From JAWLBW01 sp041687475 (lineage in GTDB: Bacteria; J088; JAWLBW01): 10,498 nt of DNA. The stretch spans positions 1 to 10,498 of the forward strand of contig JAWLBW010000152.1 in NCBI GenBank assembly GCA_041687475.1. Direction: 5' to 3'. The notes beneath the pieces are model-generated. The model searched no databases, was not told where the DNA came from, and saw only the letters and a program-made list of their open reading frames with translations. The position numbers were made by a program, and so were the translations under genes. How positions within the stretch are numbered: position 1 is the first letter of the stretch; the number at the start of each line of letters is the position of its first letter. Shown here one piece after another: positions 1 to 5,988 of the stretch.

Positions 1-156
1 GACGCCGATCCCCACCGCTATCCGCCCGATTGGCTCACGCCCCACCGGCGCAAGGGGGCCGCGTGCCCGCGCTGCGGCGGCGTTGTCGAAAAGCGCACGG
101 TCACCGGCCGTTCGAGCTATTTCTGCCCGGCCTGCCAGCCCGAGCCGACGGAATGA
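1..156 (+). CDS. Fpg/Nei-family DNA glycosylase, C-terminal fragment (5' end outside window)
   Basis: Frame 1 is open from base 1 to a TGA at 154-156 and gives 51 residues without a start, so this is the 3' end of a gene entering from the left. The peptide carries a four-cysteine zinc finger: C22-x2-C25 (ACPRCGG) and C42-x2-C45 (YFCPACQ), with the GRSSYFCP stretch between them. This is the C-terminal zinc finger of formamidopyrimidine-DNA glycosylase (Fpg/MutM) and endonuclease VIII (Nei), base-excision repair enzymes that remove oxidised bases. The Gly-Arg pair (G36-R37) matches the family's DNA-contacting arginine. GRSSYFCPxCQ is closer to Fpg than to Nei, but the catalytic N-terminus is missing, so the subfamily cannot be fixed. 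It converges on the minus-strand gene ending at 187. Only a 6-bp hairpin (144-149 with 158-163), without a T tract, spans the stop codon. Confidence 0.82.
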   Translation, partial: DADPHRYPPDWLTPHRRKGAACPRCGGVVEKRTVTGRSSYFCPACQPEPTE

Positions 157-186
157 AGTCGGCAGAACGGCGAGAGCCTTCGGCGG

Positions 187-537
187 TCAGGCAATGAATC
201 GCCGACCGACAACAGAGGCGGTAATCAGAACGACCAGCACCGCCGTCAGTGCCAGCGAGAGCAGGTAATAGCGTCGCAGCCAGCGGAACGACGAACTCTC
301 TCGCGACGTTTCACCCGAAAAGAGCGCCCGGGCCAATTCCATGGTTCTGCCTCCAAGGGCTAGAGGAGAAGTCGGCGGATACCAGTCGTCGTACCAGGAC
401 GCCGCTCCCTGTTTCCGGAGTGCTTCCGACAGGAAGCGGTTGACCAGAAGATCGGGAATGAACTTGGCCAGCATGATGAACACGGCTGCCCACCGAATGG
501 AGTCCAACAGGGGCTCAAAGTCTCCTTCGAGTAGCAT
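187..537 (-). CDS. small two-helix membrane protein, function unknown
   Basis: A 116-residue protein of no confidently recognised family. The frame is open further upstream (to 606), but the ATG at 537 is preceded by AGGAG five bases away, while the upstream start has no such site. Two hydrophobic segments are visible: residues about 15-35 (from RWAAVFIMLAKF) and about 92-113 (YYLLSLALTAVLVVLITASVV). The second is preceded by an RWLRR cluster that should stay cytoplasmic. Between them lies a roughly 55-residue polar linker with a WYDDWYPP stretch. One helix at each end, a polar middle and a basic patch before the C-terminal helix recall UspB, the small stationary-phase membrane protein of enterobacteria. 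That is a likeness of architecture only, and I would not assign the name. It converges with the glycosylase gene and appears to be monocistronic. Confidence 0.62.
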   Translation of the reverse strand: MLLEGDFEPLLDSIRWAAVFIMLAKFIPDLLVNRFLSEALRKQGAASWYDDWYPPTSPLALGGRTMELARALFSGETSRESSSFRWLRRYYLLSLALTAVLVVLITASVVGRRFIA

Positions 538-781
538 GGGGTCTCCTGTGAAGGTCACGCGAATAAACGCTCGGGCCCCGGCAATAGTGCGGTGACCGGG
601 CGACATACCTCAGCGAAACACTTCCGCAGCCTTGGTATTTCCCTCTAAGCCAAGCATCTATCCATTCAGCCTGCAAGCAAGATCGCACCTTATTGTCGGA
701 AAAGAAAGAAAATCGAGATAGGGAACGGCGACAGGCGTGCCGGACGCGGTGCGGCTGCCGACACTGCTACGTCGTCGGGGC
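538..781. other. intergenic stretch, no convincing gene
   Basis: This lies between the start of the small membrane protein and the thiolase terminator. Possible reading frames here are short or antisense extensions with no ribosome binding site and biased, arginine-rich composition. It must hold the promoter of the minus-strand membrane protein, but I see no -35/-10 pair good enough to mark. Confidence 0.5.
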
Positions 782-821
782 AAAAAAAAGCCCGCCTCTC
801 GGCAAGCGAGAAGCGGGCTTT
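782..821 (-). terminator. rho-independent terminator of the thiolase gene
   Basis: On the minus strand the stem GAAAGCCCGC...GCGGGC is followed by eight Ts (the complement of A782-A789). The outer stem is 787-795 with 813-821 (9 bp, perfect). One mismatch separates it from an inner stem 797-801 with 807-811, with a five-base loop at 802-806. It lies 34 bases beyond the thiolase stop, as expected for its terminator. Confidence 0.93.
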
Positions 822-855
822 CTGATTTTCAAGTATCGAACCGAGCGGTGTCGAA

Positions 856-2040
856 TCAGTCGCGACGATACATGGTCACGACGGCGGCGCCGCCGAGACC
901 CAGGTTGTGCTGCAGGGCGACGCGGGCACCCTCGACCTGGCGCTGCTGGGCTTCGCCGCGCAGCTGCCAGTTCAACTCGGCGCACTGGGCAAGGCCGGTG
1001 GCGCCCAGCGGGTGGCCCTTCGACAGCAGACCGCCCGACGGATTGACGACCCACTTGCCGCCGTATTCGACTTCGCCGTCTTCAATCAGCTTGCCGGCCT
1101 TACCCTCTTCACAAAGGCCCAGACCTTCGTAGGTAACCAGCTCGTTGGCGGTGAAGCAATCGTGCAGTTCGATGACGTCGACGTCTTCGGGACCGACGCC
1201 GGCCTGCTCGTAAACCTTGCGAGCGGCTTCCTTCGTCATGTCCATGCCGATCATCTTGATCATGCTCTGCTCTTCGAAGCTCGAGGGGAAGTCGGTGACC
1301 ATGGCCATGCCCGCAATGTAAACGGGGTTGCTGTGACCGTGCTTCTTCGCGAACTCCTCGCTGCAGACGATGGCCGCGCCGGCGCCGCAGGTCGGCGGGC
1401 AGCACTGATAACGGGTCAGCGGGTCGAAGACCATGGGCGCGTTCAGAATTTCTTCGAGCGACATGGCCTGGCGGAAAAGGCTGTACGGGTTGTGAACCGA
1501 GTGCTTGCGGTTCTTGACGGCAATCTTCGCGAGCTGCTCGCGGGTCGTGCCGTAGCGTTCCATGTATTCGCGGCCGCCGCCGCCGAACATCTGGGCCGCG
1601 GGGGGCGCCATGGGGTCGAAACCCTGCTTGTTCAGCATGACTTCGAAGTGCTTGTCCATGGGATTCAGGCGGTCGGAGAATTTCGAGCCGAGGGCGCCCT
1701 TTTCCATCTTCTCGAAACCGAGGGCGAGCACGCATTCGGCAGCGCCGCCTTCGACGAGCTGCTTGGCCATGAACAGGGCCGTCGAACCGGTCGAGCAGTT
1801 GTTGTTCACGTTGTAGACCGGAATGCCGGTCAGCCCCAGCTCATACACGGCGCGCTGGCCGCAGGTGCTGTCGCCGTAAACATAGCCGACTGCGGCCTGT
1901 TCGATGTCCTTGAACTCGATGCCGGCGTCCTTGATGGCCGCGGCGCCCGCTTCGCGCGCCATTTCGTTGTATTCGGGGCTGGCGCCGGGCTTCGTGAACG
2001 GCGTCATGCCGACGCCGATGACACAGACCTTACGTCCCAT
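856..2040 (-). CDS. SCP2-type thiolase (acetyl-CoA acetyltransferase / lipid-transfer thiolase)
   Basis: A 394-residue protein with the full thiolase fold and no sterol-carrier SCP2 domain. Such enzymes cleave 3-oxoacyl-CoA to acyl-CoA plus acetyl-CoA (or propionyl-CoA for branched chains) in fatty acid or sterol side-chain degradation. The residues expected of SCP2-type thiolases are present: nucleophilic Cys82 (NNNCSTGS), the HDCF motif with His293 and Cys295, and His343 in SKGHPLGATG, followed by NLGLGG at 380-384. Retention of these residues argues for a working thiolase rather than an Ltp2-like retro-aldolase. The frame extends to a GTG at 2094. I chose the ATG at 2040 because GGGAG lies seven bases upstream and family members begin near MGRKVCVIGVGMTPF. 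The gene stands alone between its own promoter and terminator, with no DUF35, MaoC or acyl-CoA dehydrogenase neighbour here, so its substrate cannot be inferred from context. Confidence 0.9.
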   Translation of the reverse strand: MGRKVCVIGVGMTPFTKPGASPEYNEMAREAGAAAIKDAGIEFKDIEQAAVGYVYGDSTCGQRAVYELGLTGIPVYNVNNNCSTGSTALFMAKQLVEGGAAECVLALGFEKMEKGALGSKFSDRLNPMDKHFEVMLNKQGFDPMAPPAAQMFGGGGREYMERYGTTREQLAKIAVKNRKHSVHNPYSLFRQAMSLEEILNAPMVFDPLTRYQCCPPTCGAGAAIVCSEEFAKKHGHSNPVYIAGMAMVTDFPSSFEEQSMIKMIGMDMTKEAARKVYEQAGVGPEDVDVIELHDCFTANELVTYEGLGLCEEGKAGKLIEDGEVEYGGKWVVNPSGGLLSKGHPLGATGLAQCAELNWQLRGEAQQRQVEGARVALQHNLGLGGAAVVTMYRRD

Positions 2041-2121
2041 GACTACTCCCTGAGTTTGGACGTGTGCAATAGGACCGGAGGCCGATGATTGCACCTACCC
2101 CACGGTCGAAAATCCACTCAG

Positions 2122-2150
2122 ATCATACAATGCTTCCCGGTTTCCTGCAA
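2122..2150 (-). promoter_or_regulatory. sigma-70-type promoter for the thiolase gene
   Basis: Read on the minus strand: TTGCAG (-35, 2150-2145), a 17-base spacer, then TATGAT (-10, 2127-2122). Matches to consensus are 4/6 and 5/6 with ideal spacing. The predicted start near 2115 leaves a leader of about 75 bases to the ATG at 2040. It also leaves only about 20 bases to the alternative GTG at 2094. Confidence 0.68.
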
Positions 2151-2170
2151 TGAATGACCATTCAATCATT
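2149..2170. promoter_or_regulatory. palindromic operator candidate (TetR type) overlapping the thiolase -35 box
   Basis: A 22-bp imperfect palindrome with 8 of 11 half-site positions paired. It has the form AATGA-n-TGA-n4-TCA-n-TCATT and contains the core TGAATG-AC-CATTCA (2151-2164), which pairs perfectly over six bases each side. It overlaps two bases of the -35 element. TGAATG/CATTCA half-sites resemble operators of TetR-family fatty-acid degradation regulators such as Bacillus FadR. That comparison is from memory, and no regulator gene lies in the window. Confidence 0.5.
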
Positions 2171-2356
2171 GTTTGCCTCCGTCCCACCGCAACGCCCGGC
2201 CGGCGAGCCCGTGGGTGTGTTTGTCGAGAAACAGCGGCCGTGCAGCCGGAGACGACCACCCGATGACAGGCATGGTCAGACCTCGTGGTGACGGAATCGA
2301 ACCGGAGTGGGTTAAGGTGCGGGTAAAGGCAGATTCGCGAACAGAGGAAGCATTTC
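2171..2356. other. divergent intergenic region between thiolase and membrane-protein genes
   Basis: It should carry the promoter of the rightward gene starting at 2357, but I see no convincing -35/-10 pair. A minus-strand frame crossing it (2358-2095) has no ribosome binding site and runs through the thiolase promoter, so it is not called. Confidence 0.45.
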
Positions 2357-2773
2357 ATGGCGAAGAAAAAACAGCTTTACTACAAATCTCCCTACGGCGT
2401 GTGGCTGACCGATCACGATATCAAGAACTATACGCCGCCCGGCGAAAAGCAGGCCTACCGCATCTTCTCGCTGGTCATGGCGGTACTTGCCGTTGTCTTT
2501 CTGGCCATCGGCATCATCGGCGTCGACAGCATCATGACCAATTGGGTGTGGATTGCATTGGGCCTTGCCTGCCTGGGCTATCTCATGTCGGTGGGCGTAG
2601 CCGCGCGGCGCAAAGACCGAACGACCCTGCAATCGTTCGAGCGGGAACTGCACCCGGCCATCGACCCCGAGAGAATCGAAGGCTTCTGGTTCGAACGCGA
2701 CGTCAAGGATACGACGAACGACCAGATGTTCGAGCGTTCCGAGATACGTGAGGGTACCGAGGGGCGGCCCTGA
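2357..2773 (+). CDS. small two-helix membrane protein, function unknown
   Basis: A 138-residue protein of no recognised family. AGAGGAA at 2343-2349 is seven bases before the ATG, a good Shine-Dalgarno. The N-terminus is lysine-rich (MAKKKQLYYKSPYGVW). A hydrophobic hairpin follows, with helices at about 36-56 (IFSLVMAVLAVVFLAIGIIGV) and 60-83 (MTNWVWIALGLACLGYLM), closed by the basic ARRKDR. By the positive-inside rule both ends should be cytoplasmic with a very short external turn. The C-terminal 50 residues are soluble and highly charged (FERELHPAIDPERIEGFWFERD...). It diverges from the thiolase gene and has its own terminator at 2869-2903, so it is probably monocistronic. Nothing links it functionally to its neighbours. 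Confidence 0.82.
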   Translation: MAKKKQLYYKSPYGVWLTDHDIKNYTPPGEKQAYRIFSLVMAVLAVVFLAIGIIGVDSIMTNWVWIALGLACLGYLMSVGVAARRKDRTTLQSFERELHPAIDPERIEGFWFERDVKDTTNDQMFERSEIREGTEGRP

Positions 2774-2868
2774 AGCCAGTCCCGCTTCGGCGGGAAAAGA
2801 GATCAAACCAAGCGGCCGCGATGTAGAGACACAGCGTCTCAGGACAATGTGTGCCGGCGCGTGCAGCA

Positions 2869-2903
2869 TGTGGGGAGAACCTGGGGGTTCCCCCGCATTT
2901 TTT
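2869..2903 (+). terminator. strong rho-independent terminator
   Basis: The stem is 2869-2881 with 2886-2897: TGTGGGG, a one-base bulge (A2876), GAACC; loop TGGG; GGTTC CCCC GCA. It is followed directly by T2898-T2903. It lies 95 bases after the stop of the membrane protein at 2357-2773. Closer to that stop (2780-2795) is a hairpin TCCCGC-TTCG-GCGGGA with a stable UUCG tetraloop but no T tract, probably a 3'-end stabiliser. Confidence 0.88.
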
Positions 2904-2967
2904 CGCCGGTTCCCCGATAAGGGCTGCACAGGGCTTCCGTGCAGGGTGCAAAGGCGCACCGTTCCGT

Positions 2968-2996
2968 TTGTTTCGTCATGGCAGAATCGTTATGCT
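2968..2996 (+). promoter_or_regulatory. candidate sigma-70-type promoter of the NYN/cold-shock gene
   Basis: TTGTTT (2968-2973), a 17-base spacer, TATGCT (2991-2996). Predicted start near 3003, about 44 bases before the ATG. Just upstream sit two adjacent small hairpins of unknown role: 2924-2929 with 2939-2944, and 2945-2949 with 2956-2960. Confidence 0.45.
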
Positions 2997-3046
2997 GTGA
3001 AAAAGGTCAGAATTTGTGTCTATTGCATTGAAGAAAAGGATCGGTA

Positions 3047-4111
3047 ATGCCCAAGGCCATGATTTTTGTCGATGGTACGTGGTTGTACTGCAATACGCCA
3101 CGCCTCGGTCTCGCATACGGTAAACAGGATTTTCACCTCGACTTCGGTAAACTGCCCCAGGTACTCTCTGCTGAAATCGCCCGCCAGCTCGGCGGCAGCC
3201 TCGACATCGTTCGTACCTTTCTTTTCGGCAGCTACGCCACCAACTGCGACCCCCGCGACGACGAAGCCCGCCAGCGCCGTCTCGACTTCTTCGCCCGTCT
3301 GCGCGAAGACTACCATTACGAGCTGCAGGTATATCCCATCAACTTCATGGGACGGCGGCTCAAACGAACCGACCGGGATCCGAGCGATACATTCGAGCCG
3401 CGCGAGAAGTGCGTCGACATCTCGCTGGCCACGCAGATGCTTTACTACGCTGCCATTCCCAACGCTTACGACGTTGCCATCGCCGTCGTCGGCGATCAGG
3501 ACTTCAAGCCCGTTCTGCAGAGCGTACGCCGTCTGGGAAAACGCACGGCCATTGCCAGCATCAAGGGCAGTTGCGCGCCCGAGTTTTCCGATCCCCGTGA
3601 CGAAGCCCGAGTAAAGGATTTCGACATTCTCTGGCTCGACGATCACCTCGAGGAACTCGAGTTGCGCTATGAGCAGCATGTTCTCGAGTGCGAGTCGCCC
3701 ATGCACAAGGGCGACCGCGAGGTATGGACTACCTTTCACCCCCGTCGCGGCCAGCAGTTCTTCTGCGAAGTCTGCCGCGAAGAGTACGCCCGCCTGAAGC
3801 AGGACCTGCAACGCGAGGCGGCGGCGTCGCTGGGTTCCGACGGCGAGTCGTATCACGAGGCGCTTCCGCCGGGAACCGAACTGCGGGGCACGGTGGTCAA
3901 GAAGGTCACCGACCGGGGTTTCGGCTTCATTCAGGCCATTGACGGTCGCGACTACTTCTTTCACCTGGCCGATCTTGCCCCCGGGCTCGAGTTCAGCGAG
4001 ATTCAGGAAGGCTTTCCCGTAATCTTCGAGGTCAAGCGCCAGGCGTCGGCCGAAAAGGGGGGAACCGCCCAGAACGTGACCCGACTGGTCTCGGAAATTC
4101 CGGCGACCTGA
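3047..4111 (+). CDS. NYN-domain (PIN-like) nuclease with Cys/His cluster and C-terminal cold-shock domain
   Basis: A 354-residue cytoplasmic protein with three parts. Residues 1 to about 200 form a NYN/LabA-like (DUF88) domain, a PIN-type metal-dependent RNase fold. The acidic residues expected in its active site are Asp9 (FVDGTWL), Asp124 (KCVDISLA), Asp150 and Asp152 (VVGDQDF). Residues 215-243 contain C215, H220, C240 and C243 (FFCEVCREEY), a plausible zinc-binding cluster. A charged linker leads to a cold-shock/OB domain at about 276-347. Its RNA-binding motifs are RNP1 (GFGFIQ, 291-296) and RNP2 (DYFFHL, 302-307). The likely role is cleavage or processing of an RNA held by the cold-shock domain, but the substrate is unknown. 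AAAAGGA ends six bases before the ATG. It is flanked by an upstream terminator and a downstream repeat array, so it appears to be its own unit. Confidence 0.9.
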   Translation: MPKAMIFVDGTWLYCNTPRLGLAYGKQDFHLDFGKLPQVLSAEIARQLGGSLDIVRTFLFGSYATNCDPRDDEARQRRLDFFARLREDYHYELQVYPINFMGRRLKRTDRDPSDTFEPREKCVDISLATQMLYYAAIPNAYDVAIAVVGDQDFKPVLQSVRRLGKRTAIASIKGSCAPEFSDPRDEARVKDFDILWLDDHLEELELRYEQHVLECESPMHKGDREVWTTFHPRRGQQFFCEVCREEYARLKQDLQREAAASLGSDGESYHEALPPGTELRGTVVKKVTDRGFGFIQAIDGRDYFFHLADLAPGLEFSEIQEGFPVIFEVKRQASAEKGGTAQNVTRLVSEIPAT

Positions 4112-4113
4112 GG

Positions 4114-4246
4114 AAACGCGAACCTGAAGAAACGCGGAACGCGGAACTAAGGAAACGCGGAGCTCGGAACGCGGAACGCGGAAATCGGAGCTGCAAAACG
4201 CGAACCTGAAGAAACGCGGAACGCGGAATAACTCGGAATGCGGGAA
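4114..4246 (+). repeat. intergenic CGCGGAA repeat array, locus 1
   Basis: Starting two bases after the NYN gene stop, the sequence is built from CGCGGAA/CTCGGAA/AACGCG words. A 33-bp segment occurs twice without a mismatch (4114-4146 and 4196-4228, 82 bp apart). The word CGGAGCTCGGAACGCGGAA (4158-4176) recurs exactly at 8437-8455 in the second array. No start codon with a ribosome binding site uses it. On the reverse strand it reads as meaningless FRVPRSAFRVP-like peptide. Confidence 0.85.
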
Positions 4247-4261
4247 GTCCTGCTCCGGTTT

Positions 4262-4289
4262 GCGATCTGGGATCTGCGATCTGGGATCA
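4262..4289 (+). repeat. two-copy 14-bp tandem repeat
   Basis: GCGATCTGGGATCT at 4262-4275 is repeated at 4276-4289 with one change at the last base. It lies upstream of the lipoprotein hydrolase promoter candidate. Confidence 0.75.
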
Positions 4290-4314
4290 CAGAGGATCGG
4301 GTCGTCACGGCAGG

Positions 4315-4343
4315 TTGCGGGGCGGTCGGCAGGCGGGTACACT
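4315..4343 (+). promoter_or_regulatory. candidate promoter of the lipoprotein hydrolase gene
   Basis: TTGCGG (4315-4320), a 17-base spacer, TACACT (4338-4343). Spacing is ideal but matches are modest (3/6 and 4/6). It would give a leader of about 68 bases to the ATG at 4418. Confidence 0.4.
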
Positions 4344-4417
4344 CGACAGCGGTTTCCTCTTTTCCCCTCCGGCAAGGCATCGCTCGTTGTCGGCGCGTGC
4401 CTGACTCAGGATTTTCC

Positions 4418-5569
4418 ATGCGTACTGTCTCGCTCTCTGTATTTCTGCTGTCCCTGGTCGTGCTACCGGCCTGTGAGGGTTCGGACCCCGATACACAAAC
4501 GCCCGACCCGCTGGCCGTTTTCGAAGACTTCGGTCCCTATGCCGTAGGCGCGACCACGGTGGTCATGCACGATGCGGCGCGCGATCGTGAGCTCCGGGTC
4601 GAAGTCTGGTACCCGGCTACCGAGGCCGCACGGGCCGACATGGCCACCGGTCATGGGGTCGAGCTGTTCGTGCCCGCCGGCGATGACCGTACCGCTTATC
4701 TTGATCTGCTGCGCAAGGCCCCTGAGCCGGGGCCGACCCGCACGGTGCACCAGGCCAGGGGCGCGGCTGCTCTCGACGGCGAAGCGTGGCCGACCGTCAT
4801 GTTCTCGCACTGCATGAACTGCACCCGTTTCTCGCTGTTCAACGTGGCCGGATACATGGCTTCGCACGGCTTTGCCTTTGTCGCCCCCGATCACGCAGGT
4901 GGTACGCTCTTTGACGACCTGCGCGGCGAGTCGGCATCGCTCGATTCGGCTTTCCTCGAAGTGCGGGCCGCCGATATCAGTTTCGTGCTCGACCGTATTC
5001 TCGACGACGAAGCCGCCGAGCTGCCGGCCTTTCTACAGGGCCGCTTTGACGGCGAACGCATCGGCATGGCCGGGCACAGTTTCGGCGCCGTGACGACGGG
5101 CAAGGTGTTGAGCCTCGACGATAGACCGAAAGCCGGTTTTCCCATTGCGGCGCCGCTTGAAAGTCCCCTGCCCGAGGGAGTGTACCTCGAAGACATCGAT
5201 GAGCCGCTCGCCTTCGTGGTTGCGGTCGAAGACAACAGCATTACCGAGCTGGGCAACGTTCTGATCCGGCAGAATTTCGAAGCCGCTAAAGCCCCTGCGT
5301 GGAAGATTGAGATTGCCGACGCCGGGCACCTCTCCTTCACCGACATCTGCGGCATTCGTTCGGGATTCGATCCGGGCTGCAACCCCAACCACCGCGCCCA
5401 GGTCGACCCGGCGCGCGACTTCACCTACATTGACCTGGAGCTGGCGCGCAACATCACGGCGGCCTACATGGCGGCGTTCTTCAGCCATACTCTGAACGAC
5501 GATGCGCTCGGCCTGCAGTACCTCGGCGCCGATCGATCGGCCGCATGGGTCTCGGTCGAGAGCCGATGA
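4418..5569 (+). CDS. secreted lipoprotein alpha/beta hydrolase (PAF-acetylhydrolase/dienelactone-hydrolase-like)
   Basis: A 383-residue predicted lipoprotein. The frame is open to an ATG at 4238, but that extension runs through repeats. The ATG at 4418, with CAGGA six bases upstream, begins a proper signal peptide: MRTVSLSVFLLSLVVLPAC, with lipobox L16-P17-A18-C19. The acylated Cys19 is followed by Glu, so there is no inner-membrane-retention Asp at +2. The mature part is an alpha/beta hydrolase. The nucleophile is Ser221 in GHSFG, the oxyanion strand is VMFSHC (127-132), the candidate acid is Asp272, and the catalytic histidine is His304 in DAGHLSF. The stretches VWYPA (64-68) and APDHAGG (156-162) are typical of the PAF-acetylhydrolase/dienelactone-hydrolase branch. 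C132, C135, C311 and C321 could form disulfides, which suits export. It probably hydrolyses ester or lipid substrates at the cell envelope; specificity is unknown. Confidence 0.86.
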   Translation: MRTVSLSVFLLSLVVLPACEGSDPDTQTPDPLAVFEDFGPYAVGATTVVMHDAARDRELRVEVWYPATEAARADMATGHGVELFVPAGDDRTAYLDLLRKAPEPGPTRTVHQARGAAALDGEAWPTVMFSHCMNCTRFSLFNVAGYMASHGFAFVAPDHAGGTLFDDLRGESASLDSAFLEVRAADISFVLDRILDDEAAELPAFLQGRFDGERIGMAGHSFGAVTTGKVLSLDDRPKAGFPIAAPLESPLPEGVYLEDIDEPLAFVVAVEDNSITELGNVLIRQNFEAAKAPAWKIEIADAGHLSFTDICGIRSGFDPGCNPNHRAQVDPARDFTYIDLELARNITAAYMAAFFSHTLNDDALGLQYLGADRSAAWVSVESR

Positions 5570-5820
5570 GATGTAACGGTTGCACGGCCATACGGTTGTG
5601 ACCAGTGACCGGTGGCCGGTGACTTGCTGCACGGGCACCCGGTTCGACATCCGTGCGGCTGGATACCGGTATGCCTTGCGACCGTTCCTGTACTTGTTCG
5701 ACGTCCGCCGTTCGCCTACCCCGTGCTGCACGGCTGTACGGTGTGTGAAAGGTGATAGGTGAGATGTGCCGGTTGCACGGCCGTACGGCTGTGACCAGTG
5801 ACCGGTTAGGTGGGTAAGGG
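5568..5820 (+). repeat. degenerate ~47-bp intergenic repeat with well-conserved outer copies
   Basis: A 46-bp segment at 5568-5613, which starts inside the hydrolase stop codon, recurs at 5761-5806 with four mismatches. The word TGCACGG marks further starts at 5581, 5628, 5727 and 5774. The first two and the last two are each exactly 47 bp apart. The unit at 5727 is a recognisable diverged copy; the middle (about 5628-5726) is heavily decayed. No gene is seen inside. Confidence 0.72.
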
Positions 5821-5988
5821 ATACTTTTCTACTCCGGAATACGCCGGCGCACGACGGAAAAAATGAAGAAAGTCCGCGGGAGAAGGGTAACCCCCATCGT
5901 TTCGCGTAACACCCCTCTGCGGCCCCCGCGCTCTCCTGTGAAAACGCTCTTCAGGAACAAATGGGCGCGAAGCGCGACCGAATACCCC
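5821..5988. other. intergenic region downstream of egtD
   Basis: This lies between the 47-bp repeats and the egtD stop at 5989. A GCGC-GAA-GCGC hairpin (about 5964-5974) is the nearest thing to an egtD terminator but lacks a proper T tract. A rightward frame beginning at 5863 is antisense to egtD and has no ribosome binding site. Confidence 0.45.

Noticed and set aside
907..2088. 393-codon open frame on the + strand opposite the thiolase
   Set aside because: It is the antisense shadow of a gene with intact catalytic motifs; it has no ribosome binding site and runs into the thiolase promoter region.
2271..2345. tRNA-like T-arm (GGTTCGATTCC on the minus strand)
   Set aside because: The flanking stem does not pair over five bases, and no acceptor stem, anticodon arm or D arm can be built around it.
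2095..2358. 87-codon minus-strand frame upstream of the thiolase
   Set aside because: It has no ribosome binding site and unconvincing composition, and it covers the thiolase promoter and palindrome.
4114..4246. CRISPR array
   Set aside because: The 33-bp copies are only two and the intervening sequence is made of the same words, so there are no unique spacers and no cas gene.
3020..4375. 451-codon open frame on the - strand opposite the NYN gene and repeat array
   Set aside because: The sense strand encodes clear NYN and cold-shock domains, and the N-terminal part of this frame is translated repeat.
5568..5806. Insertion-sequence remnant or att site
   Set aside because: There is no transposase fragment, no terminal inverted repeats and no target-site duplication; a decayed tandem repeat explains it better.
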